64,000 nucleotides of DNA from Platanthera guangdongensis (taxonomy: Eukaryota; Streptophyta; Magnoliopsida; Asparagales; Orchidaceae), in assembly GCA_039583875.1 (NCBI GenBank), contig CM077149.1, positions 18,861,194 to 18,925,193 on the forward strand, in the 5' to 3' direction. The translations under genes and the position numbers were made by a program. Below, one piece after another: positions 1 to 9,880 of this stretch. Each line of letters opens with the position of its first letter. Position 1 is the first letter of the stretch. The notes below the pieces were generated by a model that did not search any database, was not told the origin of the DNA, and saw nothing but the letters and a program-made list of their open reading frames with translations.

Positions 1-130
1 TCAAGTCCTGATCTGGTTGCATATATTCTCTTGTGCTGCATGTTTAATTTCTGAATGCTATGTTTATTATTTGATAGGTGTTATTCATCTTAGCTAGTAG
101 GGTTTTGGCTTCGTCAAATAGGGGGAGATT
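1..130 (+). mobile_element. SIR-1: 3' end of internal region with polypurine tract
   Basis: This is the last part of the internal region of a Ty1/copia element whose body lies off the left edge. It ends in a polypurine tract (aatagggggagat, about 118-130) directly before an LTR that starts TGTTGGGTATT. The same arrangement and a similar LTR start occur in SIR-2 further right, which supports assignment to the Sirevirus group. No coding sequence is recognisable in these 130 bases. Confidence 0.75.
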
Positions 131-454
131 GTTGGGTATTGTATCCACAATTACCTGGATTTGAGGAAGCCACCTGTCAAGCTAAGATGAATTCACAATG
201 TATTTGATGAAACATCTTAAGTTGTACTTGCAGCTCCCCCACGCTAAGTGCACACCAATGTCAGGGTGCAGTAGGTCAATATACACGGGTCTGCAAGACG
301 TAATCCCTCGTTGAGCAGATCAGTGTGTTGGCCTACGTGTACTCTCTCTATTGGAGTGCACTTACTTTCAAGTACAGGGCCGTTCATATGCAAGAGAAGA
401 CAAGGAGCATGGATGGGTCAAGGAGCAGCTCCTGGGTGGAAGACGAAAATTCGT

Positions 455-790
455 CCAAGGAAAATTCGACGAGAATCACCAAGTGATTCTCGCCGATTCG
501 GCGAGAATCACTAGTGATTCTCGCCGAATCGACGAGAATCATTAGTGATTCTCGCCGACCCCTTCTGGCTACCTCAAAACGGTGCCAAGTAAGATTCGGC
601 GAGAATCACTAGTGATTCTCGCCGAACCAGTGGTAAAGCAGCTCATGAATACCAAGTGAAAATCGTTGAGAATCAATAAGTGATTCGGCGAGAATCACTA
701 GCGATTCTCGACGAATCGTCGAGAATCACTTGGTGATTCTCGCCGATTCGTCGAGAATCACCTGCGATTCTCGCCGATTTTCACTTAGCG
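455..790. repeat. Palindrome array in SIR-1 U3
   Basis: The motif ATTCTCGCCGA and its reverse complement recur about a dozen times, joined by AATCACTAGTGATT-type palindromes. A perfect 38-bp palindrome occupies 494-531 (centre 512/513) and a perfect 32-bp palindrome occupies 595-626. Further copies up to 790 are imperfect. The array ends about 110 bp upstream of the TATA box, which places it in U3. Confidence 0.9.
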
Positions 791-899
791 ATTTCTCGGG
801 ATGCTGCTGGACTGGATTCTGCCGCTGGACTAGTTTGAACCGGATTTCGGGTTTCTACTTGTGGGACCCACAACGGTCATATTGTATGGGTCTTCAATG

Positions 900-907
900 T
901 ATAAATA
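900..907 (+). promoter_or_regulatory. SIR-1 LTR TATA box
   Basis: TATAAATA lies 770 bp into the LTR, downstream of the palindrome array and upstream of a C/T-rich leader. It is the likely core promoter for the element's genomic RNA. The intact 5' LTR that would drive the element is off the window. Confidence 0.7.
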
Positions 908-1740
908 CATGGGTATTTTTGAACAGTAAAAAGGCGAAGAAAACCAAACATACGCGAGCACGGACAAACCCTAGATCTCCGCTTCCTCTCCGCTCCTCCG
1001 CCGCCGCTCGCGTCAAGTGGTCGCCGCTATTGATCGCGTCTCTTCCCGATCTCCGGCGACAGAAGCTTAGCCAAGCTTAGAGTCTCACGCGTCTATCTAG
1101 AGATCTCTTGTCTCTCGATTTGTAGATCGGGAAAGTGTTCCCCATCCGAATCGATCGAGACGACTGATCCTTGAGTGACCGTTGGTAGACCTAGCTAGCT
1201 TCGCTACGAAGTTTGGATCTCAAAGTACTGCTGCCGCGCACCTTCGTTGCCGCCGATCCCGAACCAAGCCACCGCTCGTGTTGCCGCCGCCGGTTCTGAG
1301 GAGATCCTCTCCAAGAGAGACCAAGGTTGTAGACTCTTCGTTGACTTCACGAACACGTTGTCGAACGAAGAGGAACACCGTAGTCTCCAAACGAAGTTTG
1401 TATCTCGTGTACATTCTATATTTACTTTTGTTGTAAAGGAACGATTGTTCCGTGTTGTAAGGGTTGGGTGCAACCCGTTTTGTGGGAGTGTTGACTCTCA
1501 CGTGTGGAAGGGTTCCTTCCGATAGTGCAGGGATTGGATTTCAATCTTGTTGGAGAAGAGACCGAGTCGTCCCTTGTTGGGAGATAGGTCGAAGGGGGAA
1601 AGTGGATGTACCCAAGTCGGGGAACCACTATAAATTGCATGTGTATTCTGTGTGCTGTGCTTTTTATTTTTATTGTGCAGGTACATTCGTAAATTCCGCA
1701 AAAGCGCTACTCATCACCTATTCCCCCCCATAGGTGCACA

Positions 1741-2557
1741 TAGTTGATACTAGGTGGACTTTCAATTGCGACTTCCATCAGGAAGAGGGGCACGCAACAA
1801 CCACGTGTCCGGAATTCTTGGAGATGAGAGGGAATAGGGAGCGGCAACAGCAACATCAGGAGGCGCGACAAGAAGTGAGAATCGAGGAGGTCCTGCCTCG
1901 GGCGGAGAAGGATCGTTGCGAGGACCGGGTGGATGTCGGGACCCGAGGAGGGATCGGAGTGATCCACGGGGGAGTGGGGATCGAGGCTTCCCGCAAGGCA
2001 AGCCTCCACACCATGTACCGGCGGAGCGTCCCCTCTACATCCCAAACCCCGCCGCCGGAGGAGAGGATCACCTTCTTCAGAAGTGATATGCCAGACCACG
2101 AGGATCCGTTCTGTGATGCGCTGGTCATCAAGGCCGCCATCGAGAATTTCACTGTCTCTCGAATCCTCGTGGACAATGGGAGCTCCGTCAACGTCGTCTT
2201 CAAAAAGGCGTTTGACGCGATGAAGGTGGAGGCTAAGAGGGTGTTGGCCTCGGACGGGCCCTTGTTCGGGTTCTCGGGAGAAAGGAAGGAAGTAGAGGGA
2301 GGAGTTGGCCTCCATGTCACCCTGGGGGGGGGGGGGGGCAGTCCCGAAACTGCAAGTTCGTCATTGTGGACGCCCCCAGCAGCTACAACGCCATCTTCGG
2401 GAGGCCTCTCATCAGCGCCTTCCGCTGCGTCCCCTCGTCTTTCCATCAGTGTTTGAAGTTCAACGTTGAGGGGGTACAGGTCAGGGTCAGGGGGGACCCG
2501 AAGGTGGCGCGGGAGTGTTATGTCACCGCGGTGAACACCATATCTTGGCAGGAGTGA
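1741..2557 (+). pseudogene. TAT-1 gag C-terminus and aspartic protease, frameshifted
   Basis: The open frame starts inside gag at the C-x2-H-x4-H-x4-C motif typical of Tat gag (near 1758-1800). A charged linker and then the protease follow. The protease carries VDNGSS (about 2170-2187) where other families have D-T/S-G, so the middle residue is Asn. A 15-G run (2324-2338) then breaks the frame. Reading continues in another frame with the conserved Tat protease tail, which has a SYNAIFGRPL motif, up to a TGA at 2555. No start codon is expected here because the upstream gag is cut off by SIR-1. Confidence 0.8.
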
Positions 2558-3386
2558 GCCGAGGAGATGGGACAGAGGATGGAGGAGGTCGAGTAGGAGG
2601 CAGGAGGGGAGGAGCCAGGAGTGAAGGACCACGCAGGAGAGGCGGCAGGAGGAGATCTGGAGGAGGTAGCCGAAGTGAGGGGCGTGGGAGAAGAGATGGA
2701 GGTAGAGGTCCCCGTCCCGGAGGAAGGGGATGCTGAAGGATGGGCAGAACAATCCAGGCTGGAGGTAGCAGAGGAAGTGGTGGAGCTGGAGGTGCTCACC
2801 CGAGGGGGCAGGATGGAGAAGGTTCGTGTCAGCGGAGGGCTGACCCCGGAGGACCAAGGCAGGATGCTGGAGTGCATCCAGAAGAACGTGGACATCTTCG
2901 CCTGGAACGCCGCGGAGATGCCGGGGGTTGACGCGGATGTGGCCTGCCACCGCCTCAACCTGGACCCGGGAACACGCCCCGTTCGGCAGAAAAAGAGGTC
3001 CACAGCGGACAAGCTGGCGGAGCCCATCAGGGAGGAGGTGGCAAAGCTTCTCAAGGCTGGCTTCGTGTCCGAGATTCAGTACCCCGGCTGGGTCTCCAAC
3101 GTTGTGATGGTCAAAAAAGGAGACGGCCGTTGGCGATTGTGTATCGATTTTCCTTACTTAATAAAGCTTGTCCTAAGGACTGTTATCCTTTGCCTCGGAT
3201 CGACGCGCTGGTTGACTCAGCCGTTGGCTTTTCTGTAATGAGTTTTTTAGATGCCTTTTCAGGTTACCATCAGATCAGGATGCACCCCCCGGACATCAAG
3301 GATGTCTCGTTCATCACAGGGGACGGCTGCTACTGCTACAAGATGATGCCATTCAGGCGAAGAACGCTGGGGCCACCTACCAGAAA
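2558..3386 (+). pseudogene. TAT-1 linker and N-terminal half of reverse transcriptase, broken
   Basis: In the same frame as the end of the protease, and after further stops near 2595, an acidic linker leads into the RT start. Recognisable RT motifs are GFVSEIQYPGWVSNVVMVKK and WRLCIDF. The frame shifts near 3150 (about one base lost) into the finger/palm part with CYPLPRIDALVD and FLDAFSGYHQI. It shifts again near 3355, around MMPF, into the frame of the long pol ORF. The RT active-site YVDD is in the next feature, so the RT as a whole cannot be read without two frame changes. Confidence 0.85.
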
Positions 3387-5975
3387 ATGATGGATAGGGT
3401 CTTTAAGGAGCAGAGGGGGAGGAATTTGGAGGTATACGTGGACGACCTCATGATCAAAAGCCGGGATGTGGACTCCCACCTCCGGGACCTGGAGGAAACC
3501 TTCGCCACCCTGCGCAGATACAAGATGCGGTTGAATCCCCTTAAGTGTGTCTTTGGGGCCAGCCGGGGGAAGTTCTTGGGGCATCTCCTCACCCCCGCGG
3601 GGGTCGAGCCGAATCCGGACAAGGTCAAGGCTATCTTGGAGCTGGGGTCCCCGCGGAACGCAAAGGAGGTCCAACGGTTGACGGGGAAGCTAGCAGGGCT
3701 GAGTCGCTTCCTTTCTCGGGCGGGGGAGAAGTGCTCCCCCTTCTTCAAAATGTTGAGGGGTGGTCAGAGGTTTGAATGGACCAAGGAATGTGAGGAGGCA
3801 TTCCAGGCCCTCAAGGTGCAGTTGACACAGGCTCCGCTGCTCCAAGGATCGAAGGAGGGGGAGGATTTGTTCTTATATCTCGGAGTCGGGGCAGAGGCTC
3901 TGAGCTCCGTCTTGGTTCGAGAAGAGGGAAAGCGACAGCTCCCTATCTATTACGTCAGCCGGGTCCTAAGGAAGGCCGAGCTCCGGTATCCGATCTGGGA
4001 GAAGCTTGCATTCACCCTAATCATCTCGGCCCGGCGGCTGCGACCTTACTTCCAGGCACACTCAATCCGAGTGGTGACCGACCATCCCCTCCGCAATATC
4101 TTTGAGGGGGTGGAGCATTCAGGCCGGCTGGCCAAGTGGTCGGTGGATTTGAGCGAGTTCGATGTCTCCTTCGTTCCGCGGCTCTCGATCAAAGCTCAGG
4201 CGATGACCGACTTCCTGGCCGACTACGTGGTGGAAGTAGCGGAGGAGGAGCTCACCCGCCCGACTCCTTGGAAGGTGAGGGTGGATGGAGCCTCAGGGAG
4301 GCATTCCCTTGGAGTGGGGGTGGTCCTAGAAAGCCCTCAAGGGACTCAGATTGAGCAGATGGTGGTGGTGCACTTTCCCATTACCAACAACCAGGCCGAG
4401 TACGAGGCAGTGATAGCGGGGCTGCGCCTGGCCAGGGAGCTGGGGGTGCGGGATGTGGAGGTCCTAACCGACTCCATGGTGGTGACTTCCCAGATCAACG
4501 GGGAGTTCGAAGTAAGGGAACCCACTCTGAAGTTGTACTTGGCCAAAGTGAAGGGGGTCATAGGGACCTTCCAGACCTTCTCCATCCGACACATGCCAAG
4601 GGGAGAGAACGAACAAGCCGACCAGTTAGCAAAGCATGGTCCCCGGGCAGGGGGCACCATCACCGACCTGTTCCGCCCCTCCATCGAAGAAGGGGAGCTC
4701 ATGGAGATCGACCAGCAAGCTTCGTGGATGGATCCAGTAGTAGTTTTCCTCTCCACGGGAGAATATCCAGAGTGGGTAGACAGGAAGAAGCTGAGACACA
4801 AGTCAGCTTACTACCTCCTTAAGGACGGACAGCTATACAGGAAGACCCTCTCCGGGATACTGGATCGCTGCGTAGCCGAGGGTGAGGCGCAGAGGATCTT
4901 GGAGGAAGTCCACTCCGGGGAGTGCGGGAGTCATTCCGGGAGTCGGACCCTGGAGGGAAGGATAGTCAGGCAAGGGTATTTCTGGCCCACCCTGGGCCGA
5001 GACGCCGCGGAGTTCGCAAGGAGATGTCATAAGTGCCAGCTGTTTGCCCCCCTCCAGCTACAGCCGGCCCAACAACTCAAGAGTATCACGGCCCTCTGGC
5101 CCTTTGAAATCTGGGGAATGGATCTGGTTGGACCGTTTCCCCAGGCCCGCGGTCAGAGAAGGTTCCTCCTAGTGATGATCGACTCCTTCTCGAAGTGGAT
5201 GGAGGTGAAGGCGTTGGCCAAGGTGACCTCCCAAGTGATCAGGAACTTTGTTTGGGGGGAGATCATCTGTCGCCATGGGCTGCCCCAGGCCATCGTCACC
5301 GACAACGGACCCCAGTTCGCCAGTGCCGAGTTCACCAGCTTCTGCGAGCAGCTTGGAATCGACCTCAGGTTCGCCTCGGTCCACCACTCCAGGAGTAACC
5401 GGCAGGTGGAGGCCGCGAACAAGATCATCGTCAATCTCCTCAAGAAAAAGGTGGAGAATTTGAGGGGGAGATGGGTAGAGCAGCTCCCCGCAGTTCTTTG
5501 GGCCCTAAGAACCACCCCTAACACGGCTACGGGGGAGACCCCCTTCAAGCTCTCCCATGGGTGCGAGGCGGTGCTCCCCATAGAATTTGAAGTCCAAACG
5601 CCGCGAGTCGGGGCGGCCAGAGAGGGCCGCGAGGAATGGCGAGCCGAGAACGAGGGGGAGCTGAGACTCTCCCTTGACATGGTGGAAGAATTGAGGGACC
5701 TTTCGGCCATCCGACAGGAGGAGGTAAAAAGAAGGATGGCCAAATACTTTGACAAGCATGTCAGGGTCAAGCCGTTCGCGAAAGGAGACCTGGTGCTGAA
5801 GAAGGTAGACGCGGCAGGGAGGTCAGCGTCCGTAAGGAAGCTCAACCCCAGCTGGGAGGGGCCGTTTATTGTGAAGGAAGCTTTGAAGTCAGGGGGCTAT
5901 CGACTCCAAAATGTAGAGGGCGAGACCCTGAGTCTCACCTGGAGTGGAGACGACCTGAAAAGGTTTTTTCCCTAA
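3387..5975 (+). CDS. TAT-1 pol: RT C-half, RNase H, second RNase H, integrase
   Basis: This is an 862-codon frame free of stops, the longest in the window; its first Met is internal to RT. Domains in order: RT palm with YVDD (about residues 17-20) and thumb; RT-linked RNase H (about 150-280); a second, cellular-like RNase H (about 295-420) with VDGAS, AEYEA, LTDS and ADQLAK supplying the D-E-D-D set; integrase zinc domain H-H-C-C ending CHKC (about 500-555); integrase core with D (MDLVGPFP), D (VTDNGPQF) and E (NRQVEAANK); and a C-terminal domain with PSWEGPFIV. The dual RNase H is the Tat hallmark. It cannot give a functional polyprotein because the upstream RT is frameshifted. Confidence 0.9.
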   Translation: MMDRVFKEQRGRNLEVYVDDLMIKSRDVDSHLRDLEETFATLRRYKMRLNPLKCVFGASRGKFLGHLLTPAGVEPNPDKVKAILELGSPRNAKEVQRLTGKLAGLSRFLSRAGEKCSPFFKMLRGGQRFEWTKECEEAFQALKVQLTQAPLLQGSKEGEDLFLYLGVGAEALSSVLVREEGKRQLPIYYVSRVLRKAELRYPIWEKLAFTLIISARRLRPYFQAHSIRVVTDHPLRNIFEGVEHSGRLAKWSVDLSEFDVSFVPRLSIKAQAMTDFLADYVVEVAEEELTRPTPWKVRVDGASGRHSLGVGVVLESPQGTQIEQMVVVHFPITNNQAEYEAVIAGLRLARELGVRDVEVLTDSMVVTSQINGEFEVREPTLKLYLAKVKGVIGTFQTFSIRHMPRGENEQADQLAKHGPRAGGTITDLFRPSIEEGELMEIDQQASWMDPVVVFLSTGEYPEWVDRKKLRHKSAYYLLKDGQLYRKTLSGILDRCVAEGEAQRILEEVHSGECGSHSGSRTLEGRIVRQGYFWPTLGRDAAEFARRCHKCQLFAPLQLQPAQQLKSITALWPFEIWGMDLVGPFPQARGQRRFLLVMIDSFSKWMEVKALAKVTSQVIRNFVWGEIICRHGLPQAIVTDNGPQFASAEFTSFCEQLGIDLRFASVHHSRSNRQVEAANKIIVNLLKKKVENLRGRWVEQLPAVLWALRTTPNTATGETPFKLSHGCEAVLPIEFEVQTPRVGAAREGREEWRAENEGELRLSLDMVEELRDLSAIRQEEVKRRMAKYFDKHVRVKPFAKGDLVLKKVDAAGRSASVRKLNPSWEGPFIVKEALKSGGYRLQNVEGETLSLTWSGDDLKRFFP

Positions 5976-6049
5976 GCGCCTGTAAGCAACACGTTGGTTA
6001 TAATGAATTCCTTTCCCCCCCAGTATCGTCATAGCCAGCTTGCTTAGAG
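5976..6049 (+). other. TAT-1 pol to tandem-array spacer
   Basis: Short non-coding stretch after the pol stop codon and before the first 145-bp repeat unit. It contains a run of C (about 6014-6021). No further signal was seen. Confidence 0.6.
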
Positions 6050-6995
6050 AATTGGAATGTGTTTGGACCCCGAGAAGATCCCGCTGCCAGGCTCCCACCT
6101 AGCTGGCAGGGCCGGAAGTCACTCGGTGTCATCCCTAGCCACGAGAAGATCCCGCTGGCAGGCTCTCACCTAGCTGGCAGGGCCGGAAGTCACTCGATGG
6201 AATGTGTTTGGACCCCAAGAAGATCCCGCTGCCAGGCTCCCACCTAGCTGGCTGGGCCGGAAGTCACTCGGTGTCATCCCTAGCCTCGAGAAGATCCCGC
6301 TGCCAGGATCTCACCTAGCTGGCAGGGCCGGAAGTCACTCGATGGAATGTGTTTGGACCCCGAGAAGATCCCGCTGCCAGGCTCCCACCTAGCTGGCAGG
6401 GCCGGAAGTCACTCGGTGTCATCCCTAGTCTCGAGAAGATCCCGCTGCCAGGCTCTCACCTAGCTGGCAGGGCCGGAAGTGACTCGATGGAATGTGTTTG
6501 GACCCCGAGAAGATCCCGCTGCCAGGCTCCCACCTAGCTGGCAGGGCCGGAAGTCACTCAGTGTCATCCCTAGCCTCGAGAACATCCCGCTATCAGGCTC
6601 TCACCTAGCTGGCAGGGCCAGAAGTCACTCGATGGAATGTGTTTGGACCCCGAGAAGATCCCGCTGCCAGGCTCCCACCTAGCTGGCAGGGCCGGAAGTC
6701 ACTCGGTGTCATCCCTAGCCTCGAGAAGATCCCGCTGCCAGGCTCTCACCTAGCTGGCAGGGCCGGAAGTCACTCGATGGAATGTGTTTGGACCCCGAGA
6801 AGATCCCACTGCCAGGCTCCCACCTAGCTGGCAGGGCCGGAAGTCACTCGGTGTCATCCCTAGCCTCGAGAAGATCCCGCTGCCAGGCTCTCACCTAGCT
6901 GGCATGGCCGGAAGTCACTCGATGGCAATGATTTGCGACCCAGAACGAATCACGCTGCCGGGCTCCCACCTAGCTGGCCAGGCCGGGAACTACTC
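6050..6995 (+). repeat. 145-bp tandem array in TAT-1 3' untranslated region
   Basis: About 6.5 units repeat at exactly 145 bp; the anchor AATGTGTTTGGACCCC recurs at about 6055, 6200, 6345, 6490, 6635 and 6780, with a diverged last copy near 6925. Each unit is made of two related halves of about 72 bp (GAGAAGATCCCGCTGCCAGG...CTAGCTGGCAGGGCCGGAAG). Each half can form a hairpin CTGCCAG/CTGGCAG with a 12-base loop. Units differ by only a few bases, so the array is young or homogenised. The parallel 62-codon frames across it are by-products of the period. Confidence 0.95.
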
Positions 6996-7405
6996 GAATG
7001 GCGTTAATAGCAGATCAGAATCACAAAAGCTAACCAAAAGGGGGGGGGGGGGTCTAACATAGCCCCCCAGCCCCAGGGAAGGCGGCCGAACGACGGCGAA
7101 AACCTAGGCGAGGGTCCGCAAGAAGTTTGATAACCCAGACAAAGGACGAGCCTGCTCGCCTCGCTTGATGTGCGAAGTAGCCGCATCATCAGGGCTGGGC
7201 CGCAGAGGCAGACCACCCTGCACGGTAACAACAAATATACAGAGGCAGGCAAGAAAGCATTTATAAAAGCAATAGTAGATAAAAATCACGAAGTCTAGGC
7301 ACAGCTCGCGCGTGCGTCTCAAAACAGCTAAACGTGCATGATATATACATATAATAAACAAATGTCAAAAGAGCGGGGGTGACACGAGATGCGGGGCGAG
7401 AAGTC
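6996..7405 (+). other. Spacer with a 13-G tract, downstream of the array
   Basis: It contains AAAAG followed by G (7040-7052, 13 G), which resembles a polypurine tract but is not followed by an LTR-like TG start. A second purine-rich block, caaaagagcggggg, lies near 7367-7380, just past the stop of antisense gene A, and resembles the tract before the putative 3' LTR at 11025-11039. No gene is supported. On the - strand this stretch would be the 3' untranslated region of gene A. Confidence 0.5.
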
Positions 7406-9307
7406 CTAAATGCGCTGGAAGGATTGGTCTCCAGGGTCCGGTACGGGGAGGAATAGCGCCGGAACCACGTCGCCTGCCGAGAGCTCCGCCGCCTCGCTCT
7501 TGAGAAGATCCGCGCGTCGCAGCATCTGCATCGTGTACTTCGCGGCGCTGGCGGAGTTCTTTTGCATCAGCACCTCCAACTCGTGGTCAGAGTGGTGCGC
7601 GAGCGGGCAGCCCCTGTTGTCAGGCGGAGGGACAGCGGCGGCGGCCTCCAGCTCGCGTACCCGTGCCTCCAGCACTGACTTGTCCTGAGCAAGGGTGGCG
7701 ATCTCAGCACCCATCCGATTGGCCGTCGCGGCATCCTGAAAAGAGGAAAAGAAAGTTATAAGGTGGATTCGCGAGAAAGGGCGGTTGTCGAGGGTGAGCA
7801 CATACCACCCCGCCCAGGTATTGCGCGAGGGACTCCTCTGCCGCGTCAGCCCGCCTCCTCTGAAGGTTCACGTCTTCCTGAGCAAGCTTTTGGGCCTCCT
7901 CCCTCTCGTCCGCCAGCTTCTTCAGGGAGATGGCGTTCCGCTCCAGCTGGGTGCAGCGCCTCCCCACCATATGAGCTAGCTCCAGGCCGCGTAGCTGGGC
8001 CCGCGCGCTCTCGTGAACCAAGACTCGCGTCGCCTCTTTGTCGTAGATGGCGACGTCTTCTCGCGAGTACAGGCCGAACGAGAAATTATACGCCTCCCAG
8101 CCGATGGTGTCCTGCTCCAGCCAGCTCGGCAGCAGAGTCGAGACCACCGCGCGGTTAGACTCCTTGTCCCATGACAGGAACGGGACGCCGAGCTCCTCCA
8201 GGTATTTCTCGCCATAGCCGAAGTTGCGATGCCCTCTCGACACCGGCTTCGCGGCGGTTTGTGACCCGTCTGGCGGCCCCGAAGTACCCGCCGCTCCGGC
8301 GGGAATGTCGCTGGTTGAAGCGATCACGGGAGGGGAGCCCTCGGTCGGCAGATCTGCCGGGGCCTTGCCTTTCCCTTGGCTCACAGCGGGTTGCCGACCC
8401 GAAGTCTTCGCCACTTTCAGCGGGGGAGTGGGCCGTCCGCCGCCCGGTCGCTTCTTGGCCGGGACCGACGGCGGGTCGCGCTGAGCGGCGTCCGCGGCCT
8501 GCGCTCGGGCGAGAATCCCGGGGGCAGTCCGAGCGCTCTCGTAGGGGGGATGAAGAGGGATGTCCCACTCGCCTGCCAAGAAGAGGGGATGAGACAGAGA
8601 AGAAAAGGGTAAGGCGGAGCAGTGACAAGTGGCAAACCTCCCCCTGGTGGGACGGCGGCAAGGTCATCCAGATGGCGGCGCAGATACGCGACCTCGAAGT
8701 TCTTCCCGGCGAAGAACCCGCACAAGTCGGCCTCGTGGCCCCCTAGGCTGGGCGGACGGTAACTCGCCTCGCTGAGCTGCACCGGCGAGAAGGGGACGTT
8801 GCCGAAGTCCCCTTTGACGAACAGGAACTTTTTGAGCCAGTTATGACTCTTATTTACTGTCTCCCGCACCTTGAGGTGGGCGCTAGAGAAGTAGGCGGTA
8901 CCATCCCGGTTCGTCCGGAAGGAGAATAGCTTCCGGAAAACAGCAAGACTAAACTCGACTCGCTCCTCTCGCAGAAAGCAGGCGAACCCCACCATAACGG
9001 CTATGGAGTTCGGGGTCATCTGACCTAGGACGACCCCGAAGTACTTCAGCACTTGGCGTACCTCGGGCCACAGGGGAAGTCGCAGGCCCACCTCAAAGTG
9101 AGCCAGGGGTATGGCGAGCTCGTTCCTGGATAAATCGTTGATCTTCTCTGTTTCCCCGGGCCGTCTCGCTGAAAAACCAGGCGGGACGTGGTTGCCGAGA
9201 GCATCCAGCTACTCGCGTTCCGAAATGACGGCGTGAGGGAAATCGTGCTCTGAGAAGGTCCAGACGCACTTGCTTCGACTGTCTGCATCGCCGCCGCCAC
9301 CGCCCAT
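7406..9307 (-). CDS. TAT-1 antisense gene A: Transposase_28-like protein with coiled-coil tail, three exons
   Basis: Proposed exons on the - strand are 9307-8638, 8572-7806 and 7735-7406. Introns are 8573-8637 (65 nt, GTTTGC...TTGGCAG, phase 1) and 7736-7805 (70 nt, GTATGT...TTTTCAG, phase 0). Joined, they give 588 codons plus stop. An in-frame TAG interrupts codon 33 (9209-9211). Residues from about 65 on (GLRLPLWPEVRQVLKYFGVV, then GFACFLREE and KFLFVKGDF) resemble the family Pfam calls 'putative gypsy type transposon' (Transposase_28), as I recall it. A basic, Pro-rich middle part and a long heptad-like coiled coil follow. Similar antisense ORFs are reported in Tat/Retand-type elements; the function is unknown. 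The 65-70 nt introns are short but have good pyrimidine tracts. Codon 33 aside, the frame is clean. Confidence 0.75.
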
Positions 9308-9430
9308 TTCCACCGAATCGCCACCAATCGTGCGAGACAGATCCGGAAGGCGAGCACGAGCCGAGCTTCGCGGAGAGCAGGAAGCGGGAGAGTGTTTTGA
9401 ACCGGTGAAAGAATGAGAACCGGCAAGGCC

Positions 9431-9472
9431 TATTTATAGGGAGAGAGAAAGGGCGGGAAAGTTCCCGCCAAA
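9431..9472 (-). promoter_or_regulatory. Promoter of antisense gene A: TATA box with two E2F-type sites
   Basis: On the - strand TATAAATA lies at 9438-9431, 124 nt upstream of the proposed ATG. Just upstream are TTTGGCGGGAAC (9472-9461) and, directly adjoining, TTTCCCGCCC (9460-9451). Both match the plant E2F consensus TTTSSCGS. The arrangement suggests S-phase-linked antisense transcription; that is inference. Confidence 0.65.
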
Positions 9473-9880
9473 TGAAGGGGTGCGTGTAACCAAAAATCAG
9501 CCCGACGGTTCGACTTCCCAGCGCGCAACCGCACCGCAAAGGCCGATCAGGCGCGGTTCTCGCCCGGCCGCATCCGCGCAAGACTTGAGTGGGCGAGTCT
9601 CGGCCCGCACCCGCCCGGGATTCCGCGCGAGTCGGGAAACTCCCGGCTGGCGAGCCCCTCGACTCGCCCTCGCCCCGATCGGCAGGACGGGTAGAGCGAA
9701 TCCTTCCCCTGACCCGCCCCACAGAGAGCGAAAGCAATAACATGGTAATTTCAATACACATCAGCAGCAAAAATTAGGCCCACACGCGGGAAAAAAGAGT
9801 TGCGAATCGCTACAGGCACAGGATAACTTTGAAATAATAGCAACTCCGCGATATCCCGCGAGCGGGCGAAAAAGGCTGGA
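9473..9880. other. GC-rich spacer between antisense genes A and B
   Basis: No gene is supported, although several overlapping frames are open because the stretch is GC-rich and poor in stops. On the - strand its right end would hold the 3' untranslated region of gene B and its left end the upstream region of gene A. An A/T-rich patch at about 9735-9790 could serve as the gene B polyadenylation region, but no clear signal was seen. Confidence 0.5.

Larger units (their letters stand above)
131..1740 (+). mobile_element. SIR-1 3' LTR (Sirevirus-type copia)
   Basis: The LTR begins TGTTGGGTATT right after the polypurine tract and ends near a CACCTATTCCCCC...AGGTG block. SIR-2 has the matching start and the matching block near its LTR end. 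U3 holds a palindrome array (about 455-790) and a TATA box at 900-907. The R/U5 part is about 830 bases with no convincing gene; the short open frames on both strands look like chance. The right boundary (1740, ending CA) is approximate, because the TAT-1 gag sequence begins directly after it. SIR-1 therefore appears to be inserted in the TAT-1 gag gene, but the left target-site copy is outside the window. Confidence 0.75.

Noticed and set aside
7040..7060. AAAAG plus 13 G as the TAT-1 polypurine tract with an LTR start after it
   Set aside because: The next bases are TCTAACA, not TG, and no LTR promoter follows before the antisense genes. The tract at 11025-11039 fits better.
6059..7062. A series of 62-codon frames at 145-bp spacing
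   Set aside because: They are by-products of the tandem array; no splice sites or start contexts support a protein.
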